Positions 24,216 through 40,288 of a stretch of DNA of 64,000 nucleotides are shown here, piece by piece (position 1 is the first letter of the stretch; every line of letters begins with the position of its first letter). A program made the translations under genes and the position numbers. The notes beneath the pieces were generated by a model that was not told the origin of the DNA, did not search any database, and saw nothing but the letters and a program-made list of their open reading frames with translations. Source of the stretch: Ricinus communis. Taxonomy: Eukaryota; Streptophyta; Magnoliopsida; Malpighiales; Euphorbiaceae. The stretch spans positions 31,624,802-31,688,801 of the forward strand of contig NC_063258.1 of assembly GCF_019578655.1 (NCBI RefSeq), written 5' to 3'.

Positions 24216-25388
24216 TACATCTTGAAGTTTATATTTTTTTTTTGAAAAAAATATGGATATTCCATTAATGAGAATTGATAAATATATTTTAATATAAAGG
24301 ATAAAAAAATAAACATTAAACATTAAAAAATACATGTAAATATATTTATTTTTAACAATCATCAATCGTATTGATGAAGCAGTAGATTGCAATTCTACGG
24401 GAAGAACGCTCTACTCAATGATATTAAGCCACATATCAATTTTATAAATTTTTTTTAACGAGTCTGATTATTTAAATATTAAATTGATTTCTTCTTTTTT
24501 TTTGCTGCTCATATAGAGAGAGAACTCAACACCCTTGTAATGGAGAACTATAAAATTCTTATTAAATGAGAACTCCAAACCCTTATAATCGGAAACCATA
24601 AAACTCCATAAAGAATATTAATATTTATTTATAAAATTAATCAATAATAAAAAAAAAAAGTTTTTGCAGAAAATTTATATTTATCTTTTTAGATTCAACC
24701 AAAATGTAGAGAAATTTAAGAATCTATATTTATCAGTTTCTTTTTAAATGATACGTACAATTACCATCTAATAAGAGCAATGGTTGAGATTATAGGTGAG
24801 TAAAAGATTCGCGTAAAAATCTAACTAAAATCAAATAAAAGATATCAACTAATTTAGCTTTTATTTTTAAAAAATTTAATTAAATTGTCAATTCTTATTT
24901 TTCAATTACAAAAAACCGACAGTTAATATAACTGATTGATATTATTATTATTATTATTTTTTTATTTTTATAATTCATTAAATATATTTTAGATGATAAT
25001 AATCAGAAACTAGCTTATGTCTGAATCATATAAATCCGAATCGACATCTTAATTAACAGTAAAAGTCTCAAATATGGATTCAGTGATTGCATGATCCCAC
25101 AACCATCCATGCTATGGAATATGTACAACACCCTTTTCAGTTCTATTTTAGTTGTCTACTTGGAGTAATACAACCATATGTATATAATCTGTCACCAAAT
25201 TACTATTAGAGAAAATCCAAAAATAAGAACAAGCGAAGTGGAGTTTAAGGCAAGAACTTAAAAGCACATGTTCTAAAAATTGTCCTTTTCTATGCTTTCT
25301 AATCCTATAAATTTCGCTATTCTCTTCCTAGCACAATTCACAGGTGAAAAAGAAAGAGAAAGGGAAAGAAAAAAGAAAGAAAAGGAAA
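24216..25388. other. Intergenic, upstream region of the UGT gene
   Basis: AT-rich DNA. TATAAATTT at 25307-25315, about 80 bases before the ATG at 25389, is a reasonable TATA box. The leader is a GA-rich run (about 25340-25388) with an in-frame ATG at 25344 that would add 15 Lys/Glu residues. Confidence 0.55.
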
Positions 25389-27230
25389 ATGGCAATGGTT
25401 GGTAACAAGCCTCATGTGGTGTGTGTTCCATTCCCAATGCAAGGGCACATAATTCCGATGCTAAAATTTGCAAAACTCCTTCACTACAAAGGTTTTCATG
25501 TCACCTTTGTCAACACTGAGTTTAACCATAACCGCATTCTTGACTCCAGAGGTTCGAATTCCTTAGATGGCTTCCTCGACTTCCGTTTTGCCACTATACC
25601 TCTTCAACACCCTCCTTCCGATTCTCACACTAGTTTAGCCATGAATTTGCTTGCCCTACGTGAGACTTGCAGAAAGCACTTCCTGACCCTTTTTCGTGAT
25701 CTTGTGACCAACCTCAATGACACTGCTTCTTCTTCAAGTCCTCCGGTGACATGTATCCTTTCCGATGCTATTTTGAGTTATAGTTTAACTCTCTCCGAGG
25801 AACTTGAAATTCCTAACGTTTTGCTTTGGAATATGGGAGCTTCTGGGTTTATGAGTTTTAAGCATTCTCGTGATCAAATCAAACAATGTATTGCTTTCCT
25901 CAAAGGTATCATTGTTACTTTCTAATTTAAGTTACCTTTTCATAGTGCAATATTTTATTAAGTGCAGGCTTTGGCGTTTTATCTGCATCTTCTCGACCAA
26001 GACCCGGAAGGGGTTCGCTTTGTTTGGGATGAACTCGCAAGGACTCGATCCGAGGACTTCCCTCGTAGAGTGACGTCTTTTATAAGACTCTCTCCGTTGA
26101 ACTAAAAAAAAAAAAAGAAAAGGAAAGAGTTTGAGCTCTTTTGGCTTACTTTTAGCCACGCGGGGCCGGTATCCGCATGTGTCCCAAACAAAGTGAACGG
26201 AAACGAAAAAAAGAAATTAGAAGAATTAAACTGAAAAAAGAAAGAAATGGAAATTTCTCTTATAAGGAAATATTTTATTTTTTATGCAGATCCAAACAAT
26301 ATCCAGGGAGCTTCAGGTATGAATCTGGACAGCATGATGGAATGGATTCCAGGAATGAAAGGAGCTCAAGTGAGGGATTTGTCCAAGTTCATCAAAACTA
26401 AAAATCAAATAAATTCCATGGAAGATTCTAGCGAAGGTGATCTGGGAAGAGCTTCAAAAGCATCAGCTGTTATATTTCACACTTTTGATGCCCTAGAAAG
26501 TGAAGTTTTGGACAGCCTTTCTCCAATCTTTCAAAGGGTCTTTACCGTTGGTCCTCTACAATTGCTCCTTGACCAAATCCCAAATGATCAACACAATTCT
26601 ATAGAATGCAATCTGTGGAATGAAGAGGCAGAGTGCATCAAATGGCTTAATTCCAAAGAACCCAACTCAGTGATTTACATAAATTTTGGAAGCACTACAG
26701 TAATTACTGAGGAGCAACTAGTTGAGCTTGCATGGGGACTTGCTAATAGTAACCATAATTTCTTGTGGATAACAAGGCCAGATCTGATCATGGGAGCCTC
26801 AGCAATTCTGCCACCCGAGTTTTTGGTTGAAACTAAAGAGAGAGGCTTTATAGCAAGTTGGTGCCCACAAGAAGAAGTACTCAATCACACATCAACAGCA
26901 GGATTCCTAACCCATTGTGGATGGAACTCAATATTGGAAAGCATATCTTCAGGAACACCAATGATCTGCTGGCCATTCTTTGGAGAACATTTTGTCAACT
27001 GTAGAAAGAGTTGCAATGAATGGGGAAACGGAATGGAATTGAGTAATAATTTCAAAAGAGATGATGTAGAGAAGCTTGTTAAAGAGTTGATAAATGGAGA
27101 AAATGGTAAAAAGATGAAGAGCAAGGCTATGGAGTGGAAGGAATTAGCAGAAGAGGCTACTACTCCAAAAGGGTCATCATCCTTGAACCTGAACAATCTA
27201 GTGAATGAAGTCCTGCTATCAAGGAAGTGA
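25389..27230 (+). CDS. UDP-glycosyltransferase, UGT85-like
   Basis: Two exons, 25389-25905 and 26290-27230, give 485 residues, a normal length for a plant family 1 GT. The catalytic dyad is visible: His20 (PMQGHIIPM) and Asp126 (CILSDAILS). The PSPG sugar-donor box is complete at 44 residues, from WCPQEEVLNH (W at 26869) to WPFFGEH (ending 27000), with the HCGWNS core. Its last residue is His where UDP-glucose enzymes have Gln. The single phase-1 intron is the usual UGT85 site. No signal peptide; these enzymes are cytosolic and glycosylate small hydrophobic acceptors such as terpenoids, cyanohydrins or cytokinins; the acceptor here is unknown. The start is set by comparison with the 19012 copy. 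The intron carries SINE-like DNA. Confidence 0.92.
26005..26208 (-). mobile_element. tRNA-derived SINE-like sequence, with an inverted partner
   Basis: On the minus strand a TAGTTCAACGG box A (26104-26094) is followed by a GGATCGAGTCC box B (26051-26041), at a distance typical of a tRNA promoter. Past box B the strand reads TCCCAAACAAAGCGAAC. The plus strand at about 26184-26200 has TCCCAAACAAAGTGAAC preceded by GGCCGGTATCC, a weaker box B. So two related pieces lie head-to-head around an A-rich spacer. Both are inside the UGT intron (25906-26289) and absent from the intron of the broken UGT copy. Confidence 0.55.
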
Positions 27231-31310
<4,080 letters not shown>

Positions 31311-33409
31311 CCAGTTATTTGAACGATTTTTTTCTTATTCTGACTTTCACAATCTATATATTCAGGATTATGGTGATCTTAGTCCTTTTACCCCATACAT
31401 AAGTAGAAGCATAAAGGAAAAACTTAGCAGTAGAGACAAACTTCAGACTGATAAATGAACATGTCAAGGAAATCTATTACGATATTTCCTTTTTTATTTT
31501 CAATTTTGTCCTGAGTCATTAAAACGATGTAGATCAATTTCTTGTAATGGTCAAGTACTGAATCATTTATTAGAAAATGATTAAGCAATCTATGTTTTGG
31601 AAGTTTGTAGTATCTATACCTGTATATATATTCCCTACTTCACTGGTGGATTTATCCTTTGCTTTTTTGGATAAACTGGCGGTTTTGTCCTCAAAGTGAG
31701 CTTCATGTATGTATTTTTGGGGGGTAATGAAGGTTTTCTTCTTTTTGCTTTTTTGGTTGATTTCGCGAGGCATAATGCTTTTGATCTTTTAGAAAGGAGT
31801 TGTTTGCTAGTACTTTCTGTTCAGTCCTCACCTTTCCAAGTGCTCACTGCGAAGGACATCACCCTGCTTTGCTTTAGAAGTCAAGGGACAAGTCAAGCTA
31901 CGGAAAACATCAGAATTCCAATATCATGTGATCATCTGGTAGCATGATTCTTGGAGAGCAGCAGCACTTAAATACTGTTTTGGCATTCTTTTGACGCTGA
32001 AACTTTGAAAAGCATGAATTTTCATTCGTGAGTTAACATTCCTTTTGAACGGATATTCAGTGCACTTTCGTATTTTGAATGTGTACCAGTTCAGCATGTC
32101 GCTTTTCCTGAAGAAATTACAACTTTCACTCACTAAAAAAGCAACTCAAATAAAAAGAGTAAAAAGTTCAGATGAGAGTGAAACACGTTTATTTAAGCTG
32201 GAAAGTTAGCATTTTTAAGATTCTTTTCTACAAAAATAATAGTAGTCAATGGCCTTTCAACCTAAGCAAATTACTTGGGTCCTCCAACTTGGAAAATTCT
32301 AATCCTATTTTGTGCGTCAATTGGACCTCTGTCTTTCCCATTTTGTACTGGGAATACCAATCTGCCAAGGGCGTTGCCTCAAAAAGAACGCAGACAATCA
32401 ATCAGTTTTATTCAACCTGTGCTTTTTCCTCCAATGCATTTGTTGATTCTATCATTTTTTTTTTATACTTTATTTGGGCAACCCTCCATCTCATTTGGTT
32501 ATTTTCGAATTATTGCACTCAACTGTTGAATGAGTAAAATGATATTTTAAATATTTTATATTTTAGAGAAATAATACATACTTCAAGTATTATATATACA
32601 TATATTGAGAACTCAAAAATATTTTATATTTAAATAAAAAGTGAATGATGTATTTTAAATTTTCTAACTGGTCTATATTATATCACTCATTCAATCTTTA
32701 GATGTAATACACTCTAGGGTAGCTAAGGAAAACCCATTAGATATAATTATATAATGAAAATGGAAGAGTCATGTGTTTTTATAGACAACTTATACCCGAA
32801 AAAACATATGCAACATGATCATGCTCATCAGTTTACAATTATTCCAGACAAATATGTATATCTATCAAAATGGCTGTAAATTTGTATATATACATAATAA
32901 GCTCACAAATTCTGGTTTCAAATGTTGTTATAATGGTGGATCATGAACTTCGCAATCTATTTTGTTGCTGTGCAACCATGCTGAACGACAAGAGAAAAAC
33001 AAAATTTTAATTCAAGAGAGTATAGTGAGGGACTAAATAAAATTTAAGTATTAGTAGACATAACAACATTGGGACACTTGTTGGCAAACGGGCTGTCATG
33101 CACCCATAACTAAAATAACTGAACTAAGAAACGCATCTTCCGTCCTTTTTTGCTAAAACCTTTTCTTTTTGATTCTTGCTCCAGAAACCACCTTGCCCTT
33201 AAAGCATCCCATTCAACACAAGTGTAGAGAAAGAGAGCACTCGCTTTCACACATTATAATTTCTGCAGCAAACAATCAACAACTTGAGACCCCACCTCCT
33301 TTTGGATTCTTTCCTTTTATCTTTCCATTGAATCTTGATTCTTGATCAACTTCAGGAAAGATTCATATACTCTAAAACCTTTCTAAAGATTCTTCAAGAA
33401 ACAACAGAA
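31311..33409. other. Intergenic
   Basis: The first few hundred bases are probably the TRM5 3' UTR. Open stretches at 32172-32537 have no recognisable domain. The DNA is AT-rich from 32530 to 33000. The region just before 33410 has a possible TATA (CATTATAAT near 33252) and a CT-rich leader for the glucanase gene. Confidence 0.5.
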
Positions 33410-35533
33410 ATGGGGAAAAAAGAAGCATATAGTACTTGCATTTTGGTGATGTCTGTTCTCTGTGTCAGTTTGAGTACAGCCACTAGAGTCACTAGTGCTG
33501 GGGTGAACTGGGGAACCATGACTACCCAACTACTCCCCCCAGAAAAGGTGGTACATATGCTGAAACAAAATGGGTTTCAAAAGTTGAAATTGTTTGATGC
33601 TGATGAAAGAATCATGGCAGCTCTAATTGGAACTGACATTGAGGTGATGTTGGCTATACCCAATTACATGTTGCACCAGATGAGTGCTGATCCTGATGCT
33701 GCTGCTTCTTGGGTTGATTCCAATGTTACTAGTTGGTTGTACGACGGTGGAGTCAATATCAAGTTGAGTAACATTTTAGTTTTAACTTGTTTTCTAAATG
33801 GTTTAATTATTGTATTCTGAAATATGTTCTATTAATTGTCATCCTTCAGGTTCTTGCTTTCTTGAAATCACCCATGACTTAATTAGGATTCCTGTTGCTT
33901 GTCATCCTGTTTACTCCTGTGAGCATCCTTGTTTCTTATGATTCTTTGTCGTTGTTAATTCAGATCTTTGTATCTTGACCAACTTTTTTTCTGCTTGGAT
34001 GTCTTTTCCCGCTCTTCTCTTTACCAGAGTGGGTGAGTTTGTTTCCCTTGATCCAGTCAGAGAGTATTACTCTTTTTGGGTTGTATGGACTCTGGCTCCT
34101 TAACCTGGAATACTAAGGTTGTCGAAGACCAGCAGTTGAATTGGATGTATGAGCTAAATCTGCCTGATATTTTCTTGAATTTTTGTAACTTCATTTTATT
34201 ATTTTTAATTGCCTCAAGTCATTAATAATTTTTCTTTTCCCTAGCCAAATCTGCTTAACTTGGAGTGGTATGGTAGCAACTGTAGCTAACTCTATTCCTT
34301 ATTGATAACTTAGATGGCAATTTTGGCTGGGTTAAACCAATTCATACGGTGATTGAATAATTAGGAAACTTGAACATGCTATCAATTGAAATGGCCTTGG
34401 CAATTGATCCTTGCAGGTATATTGCTGTAGGCAATGAACCCTTCCTTCAAGCATATAATGGTTCCTATCTGCGAGTCACATTACCAGCTCTCAGGAATAT
34501 CCAGCATGCCCTCGACCATGCTAAAATTAATTCTCAGGTTAAAGTCACAGTGCCCTTCAATGCTGATATCTACTACTCTCCGGACGCAAACCCAGTTCCA
34601 TCTGCTGGTGACTTTCGACCTGAACTTCGTGATCCTACAATCGAAATAGTTCAGTTTCTCCATTCAAATGATGCGCCTTTCACAGTCAATATCTATCCTT
34701 TCTTGAGTCTTTATTCCAATGAGTACTTCCCACTGGACTTTGCATTCTTTGAAGGAACAAACAAACCAATAAAAGATGGCGACTTGATTTATACCAATGT
34801 GTTTGATGCAAATTTTGACACCCTAATATGGGCATTAAACAAGGCAGGGTATCCTGATTTGAAGATCATTATTGGAGAAGTTGGTTGGCCAACAGATGGT
34901 GATAAACATGCCAATCTCCAATATGCTAAGAAATTCAACCAAGGACTAATTCAACATGTTCTGAGTGGAAAGGGAACACCGGCAAGAAAGGGTAAGATTG
35001 ATGTTTATCTATTTAGCCTTATTGATGAGAATGCTAAAAGCATTGCACCAGGAAGCTTTGAAAGACACTGGGGGTTGTTTGAGTATGATGGGAAACCAAA
35101 ATATGAACTGGATATATCAGGATTGAAAGAAGACAAGGGTCTGGTTGCAGTTGAAGGAGTGAAGTACATGCTGAGAAAGTGGTGTGTTCTAGACCCTAGT
35201 GCAAGTGATGTAGAAGAGTTGCCAGAGAGCATCAACTATGCCTGCAGTCTATCAGATTGTACTGCTTTAGGTTATGGGTCTTCATGTAATCATCTTAGTG
35301 TTGAAGGGAATGCTTCTTATGCCTTTAACATGTATTATCAGGTATTTGGGCAGAAAGATTGGGAGTGTGATTTCTCTGGACTGGCCATAATTACAGACAA
35401 AGATCCATCTGATGACCACTGTGAGTTTCCTATTATGATTGCTTATGGTCATTCATTGGCGAACCATGGAAGACTTCTCGATGTTTTACTAAGAATTGCA
35501 GCGGGGTGTCTGGTGTTTTTGGTGTTGCTGTAA
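33410..35533 (+). CDS. GPI-anchored glucan endo-1,3-beta-glucosidase (GH17 with X8/CBM43 domain)
   Basis: Two exons, 33410-33762 and 34417-35533, give 489 residues. A signal peptide covers about residues 1-30 ([15 protein letters not shown]). The GH17 domain starts at AGVNWGT; the acid/base Glu125 lies in AVGNEP and the nucleophile Glu272 in GEVGWPT. A Cys-rich X8 (CBM43) domain follows at about residues 371-455, beginning KWCVLDPSA. The hydrophobic end ([13 protein letters not shown]) fits GPI-anchor addition. Such enzymes hydrolyse beta-1,3-glucan (callose) at the wall; some sit at plasmodesmata. The closest group is the E13/E5-type plant glucanase with a single early intron. ATG 33410 is preferred over the in-frame 33335 because it gives a clean signal peptide. 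Confidence 0.93.
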
Positions 35534-37601
35534 TGCTTGAAAATTTCATAATGACAGGAACAAGTACAAATATCGAACTCCAGGCATGGGGTAGGGGAAC
35601 ATTACATCAATGTCCCTAAGATTTTCCACGTTAAACACTTTGTCCCTTGCATTGTACTCCTTCGCATCTTAAAAAACTCGCATTAAAATGACTCTTCCTT
35701 CTCTAATTTATTTTTTTTCAATAGTCATTTTTCTCGACAAGAGTATTTTATTATTTCATTTTCTTTCTTTCTTTCTTTTATTTTTTTGAAGATTCATATT
35801 TTTTCTCATATTTATTTTTATTAATAAAAAATTAAATAGAAAATAAAGTAGAAATTAAAAAATATTATTGAAAGATACACACATTTTAAAAGAAATTAAA
35901 AATAAAAATTATTTATAATTAAAAATATATATAAACAGAATTGTTGGGATGCTCTTAGAATATAAGATTCTATATAGATGCAAAACACTCCTTTTTATTT
36001 CTTTTTATTAGTATTATTTTGGCTCAGTATAACAACATAAGACCATTATGCTCCACAAATGCCATAAAAAAAATTTCAGATGTATATTTTTATCTATATA
36101 TTAAATTAATAGATTATTAATATATATTTATTAATTTTAAATAATTAAATATATCATTCTCAATATGTAAAAAAAATCAAATTATATATAATAAGAATTT
36201 TGATTTTTATAAATATTAGAATTAGGAATAAGCATAATTAGAAATCCATAAAAAGCACATATATATATAGAAAATTGAAATATCTATTTAATTCTATATC
36301 ATGCTCTCATATCTTGGAAATGTAATTACCATTATAATTATCAAAATTTCATTGTGGTCATAAAAAAATTATTTTATCAATAATTTAATTTCAATATATG
36401 TTGTAGTATAGTAATTATCACAAGATATCGAAAGAATATTAATATTAAAATTTATAAAAATTATTATATTTAAAAAAATATGAGAGAGAAAATAAAATAA
36501 AATAGATAAAATTAAAAGAGATATTTTAATATTATGAAATGTATTGACTTACTAATTTGAGATTCATTTAAAAATTTTATTTAATTTTAATCATAACTAA
36601 TTCCATACAAATTTGATTATATAGAATGCTAAATTGATTTGCATTCCATTTAAAGTATATTTAAATTCTTAAATAAATTTCATAAATTTTATAAATTTCA
36701 ATCAAATACAGTAAAATCTGTCAAGAAAAATAGATCAAAGAAGAAAGAAATATATAAGAATTTTTTTTTATGTATTTTCCTCTTCTCTTGTTTATATAAA
36801 AGAAGAATTACGCGATGAAATAGTTTTAAGAAAATTCTTATTTAAATTTGGTATATGTTTCCATTTATACATCAAATCAATAGATGATTAATATATATTT
36901 ATTAATTTTAAATAATAAGTTATTTGTCACCGTCCAATACCAAATTGTAAAAATCCAAATAAGAAATTTTTATGGTTTTAAATCTCATTAAATTGTTTTT
37001 TTTTTTACAGTTATTTGTTTTTCCTTTTTCTTTTAAAATTAAAAACGAAACTATTATTTTTAAAATGAAAATACCGATTAAGCTTTTCTGAATAATAGTT
37101 AAAATATTAATCAATTTTCTTTCTAAATGAGAGTAGGTATGATAATCACAATATAGACCAAAACGGCGGGCTTTAATTGACGAGCAACCGGTCCTTCGTA
37201 CGTACCCGCGCAGGCAACCAGCTAGTAACTATTAAAACGGCTTCCTGTAGCCACAACGGTGCGTTTAGGATACAGAAGAAGAACAAATCAAAAACTCTAT
37301 TAACCCCCCAAAAAGGAAAAAAGGAATAGCCATTTATCAGGTAGATCTAGATCTCATTTATTAGCTTTCTCCTTCATTCTATTCTGCAATTTTCCCCTAT
37401 ACCGCACTCTTATGAAATCCAATATTTACGGTTCCCACCGGTCTCGAATCTAAACGACAGCGTTAACGCCCAAACACGAATCGAAACATTCTTAATTTAG
37501 GGTTTTCAAATCTCTCTCTCTTGACTTATATATTTCTCCCTATATTTCTATAACCAAACAAATCATTATATTTATATATTCAATTCTTTTAATCGGATAG
37601 A
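35534..37601. other. Intergenic, very AT-rich
   Basis: Holds two direct copies of an AT-rich repeat (36091-36155 and 36861-36921) with core ATATATATTTATTAATTTTAAATAAT. The third copy is at 16709. 37150-37600 is the likely promoter and leader of the syntaxin gene; GACTTATATATTTC near 37523 is a TATA candidate. Confidence 0.55.
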
Positions 37602-40288
37602 ATGTCGGTTGTGGCGCCGGGGAAATCGTCGTATAGGGATCGGACGCAAGAGTTTTTGAGCGTAGTGGAGAGGCTAAAAAAGTCGTTTTCATCGGCGAAC
37701 AATGCAGCGGCATCGAGTACTAGTAGTAGTAGTAGCATCTCGAAGCCCGATGCCACGCGATCTGCGGTGGCGATTCAATCGGAGTTTAATAAACGAGCGT
37801 CTAAGATTGGATTTGGTATCCACCAGACTTCTCAAAAGCTGTCAAAGCTGGCTAAATGTAAGTTACTTTTGTTATGGGATTTCTGCAATTATATTATTTC
37901 GAAGTTAAGTAATTTATATATTTATAATCTTTCTAGGGTTTTTGCGTTCTGATTAACTTACGTGCATTAGTCGTTCAGTTGCCGTAGGCATAGGAATTTG
38001 TTTACAGATTGGTTTTAATGAAGCTTAGATCATCTCACATTGAGATTTTTTTACTTGGAATTGATAATGCAATGCTAGCTGTAATTGAAGGTAAAAAAAA
38101 AATAATTTAAAATTCACAATGCGCTTATTCTGTGCTAGGCCACAGTAATTCTTGCAATTTGGGTTTATTAACTGTTGGTATGCAACTGCGGCTATATACT
38201 TTTATTAATTTTGTTCTCTTTTTAATTTGATGAGATTCTGAGAAGATCACTTACGGCAACCTCCTGAAAATCAATAATTAAATTTGACTGATTCATGGAG
38301 TTGCAAATGTCGAAGCTGCATTTCTTAATGAAAACTGAAATCACATTTTTTTCTCATAATATGTTTTGCTGTCAATTATTAACATTAGATAGTTAATTGG
38401 TTCTTTTTAATTTATTAAGAGCTTGGTTCTGCCTCTCAGGAATCCAATAGATCTAAACGTATGTGGCAGTTGCAGTTTCAGCTTATGTAAAAAGATCTAT
38501 GTTGATCTAAAGTACCAACTTGAATATGACATCAAACCATGTTTCTTCTAAAATCATCTACAAATGGGACACCATGGAAATGTGTGATTATGCCAGTATA
38601 TTTTCCTGTGTTCTCTTATCTATTTTCTATCCCAGTTAATTGTAGTTTCAATTTCTTTGTAGATGTTTATTTCGGTTAAATTTAAAAGAAAGGCATTGAA
38701 TTGAATTTTTAAGGAGATATTGGAATGTGTTGGTCATTGTGTGATTGGATATGTTCTGTATTAATGTGGTTGGTCCCCAAAAGTTTTTTTCTTAAATTTT
38801 TCCATGTATTTTCTTTAATTAGTGGCGAAGAGATCGTCAGTGTTTGATGATCCAACTATGGAGATCCAAGAGCTTACAGCAGTTATAAAGCAAGATATCA
38901 CTGCACTCAATGCAGCTGTAGTAGACCTCCAACTTCTTTGCAATTCCCAGAATGAAAGTGGAAACATCTCAAGTGACACCACTACTCATTCTACCACTGT
39001 TGTTGATAATCTGAAGAACCGCCTGATGAGCGCCACAAAGGAGTTTAAAGAAGTCCTTACAATGCGCACGGAGGTTCATTAAATTTTTCTGCTCAACATG
39101 GCACATATATAAGGAGTTTGACTTTAGTGTTGTTGATGTGCTTTATGTTCTAACTTTGAGGTATTCTGTATCTTTACAGAATCTAAAAGTTCACGAAAAC
39201 AGAAGGCAATTGTTTTCTTCAACTGCTTCAAAAGACTCTACAAATCCCTTTGTCCGACAGCGTCCACTAGCTTCCAGATCTACTGCTAATGCATCACCAG
39301 CTCCTCCTCCTCCATGGGCCAATGGTTCTGCATCTTCATCTCAGTTATTTCCAAGGTATATTTAACAAAACAACTATGTGGTGTCTAGAATTTCTGATCG
39401 GAAACTTCTATCTTTTCTGTTTTTAGGACTTCTAACTTTCCGTTGCATGAATTTCTCTGTTTTGTTAAATGTTAAACCTTTTAGACAAGGATGTTGCAAT
39501 TGATAGCTTTAATGGGTGTTTTCTTTGATTGCGGAGCTAAATTCCCAATATTTGTCTCACTAAATTTGTGTTTCTCTTTCTTTCCAGCAAGCAGACAGAT
39601 GGTGAGTCACAGCCGCTTTTGCAGCAGCAGCGTCAACAGCAACAGCAGATGGTTCCACTGCAAGACAGTTACATGCAGAGTAGAGCTGAGGCTCTGCACA
39701 ATGTTGAGTCCACCATTCATGAGCTGAGCAATATCTTTACACAACTAGCGACCATGGTTTCTCAGCAAGGAGAGCTTGCAATCAGGTTTGTTCTTCATTA
39801 TAATGTCCATCATCCAAACTAGCATGATCTTGTAATTTGTTTTTTTGTTCTATGTTTGGATGTCCACATATTGTTCTCCTCTTAATGGTGGCAGTACTTC
39901 TTTGGTTCCTCTCAGTAAAAACAGTTTTCTTACTAAAGGGAGCTGGACTGTTGACTGCTATATGTTTTGGTGCAATCACTAGACTTCGTTTGATGCATGA
40001 GCCAACAAAATGACACAGCTCTAACTGAATCTAGATGAAAAATGACAAAGTGCTTTAGATTTTTTTCATTATTGTTTAGATTGAGCAAATAGTCAGCAAC
40101 TCACCAAGGACAATACCATGACTTGCAGGATTGATGAGAACATGGACGACACACTATCAAATGTAGAAGGGGCACAGAACCAACTGGTCAGGTATCTTAA
40201 CAGTATTTCATCCAACCGATGGTTGATGATCAAGATATTCTTCGTATTGATTGTATTTCTCATGATTTTCTTGTTTTTTGTGGCTTAA
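37602..40288 (+). CDS. SYP32: Syntaxin of the SYP3/Sed5 group (Golgi Qa-SNARE)
   Basis: Five exons: 37602-37857, 38823-39073, 39180-39355, 39588-39785, 40129-40288; 346 residues. Near the N-terminus DRTQEF (residues 13-18) is the Sly1-binding motif of syntaxin 5/Sed5. A Ser-rich linker, the Habc region and a Gln-rich patch (QQQRQQQQQ) follow. The SNARE helix runs from about residue 257 to 318, with the zero-layer Gln288 in SQQGELAIRIDENM. The C-terminal anchor is about 325-346 (MIKIFFVLIVFLMIFLFFVA). Family knowledge: a Qa-SNARE acting in ER-to-Golgi and intra-Golgi fusion. The symbol SYP32 rather than SYP31 is a best guess. Confidence 0.93.

Noticed and set aside
32172..32537. Overlapping 121- and 84-codon frames between TRM5 and the glucanase gene
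   Set aside because: Two frames over the same bases, hydrophobic and Ser/Phe-rich, with no domain, no splice logic and no promoter; likely chance or worn repeat DNA.
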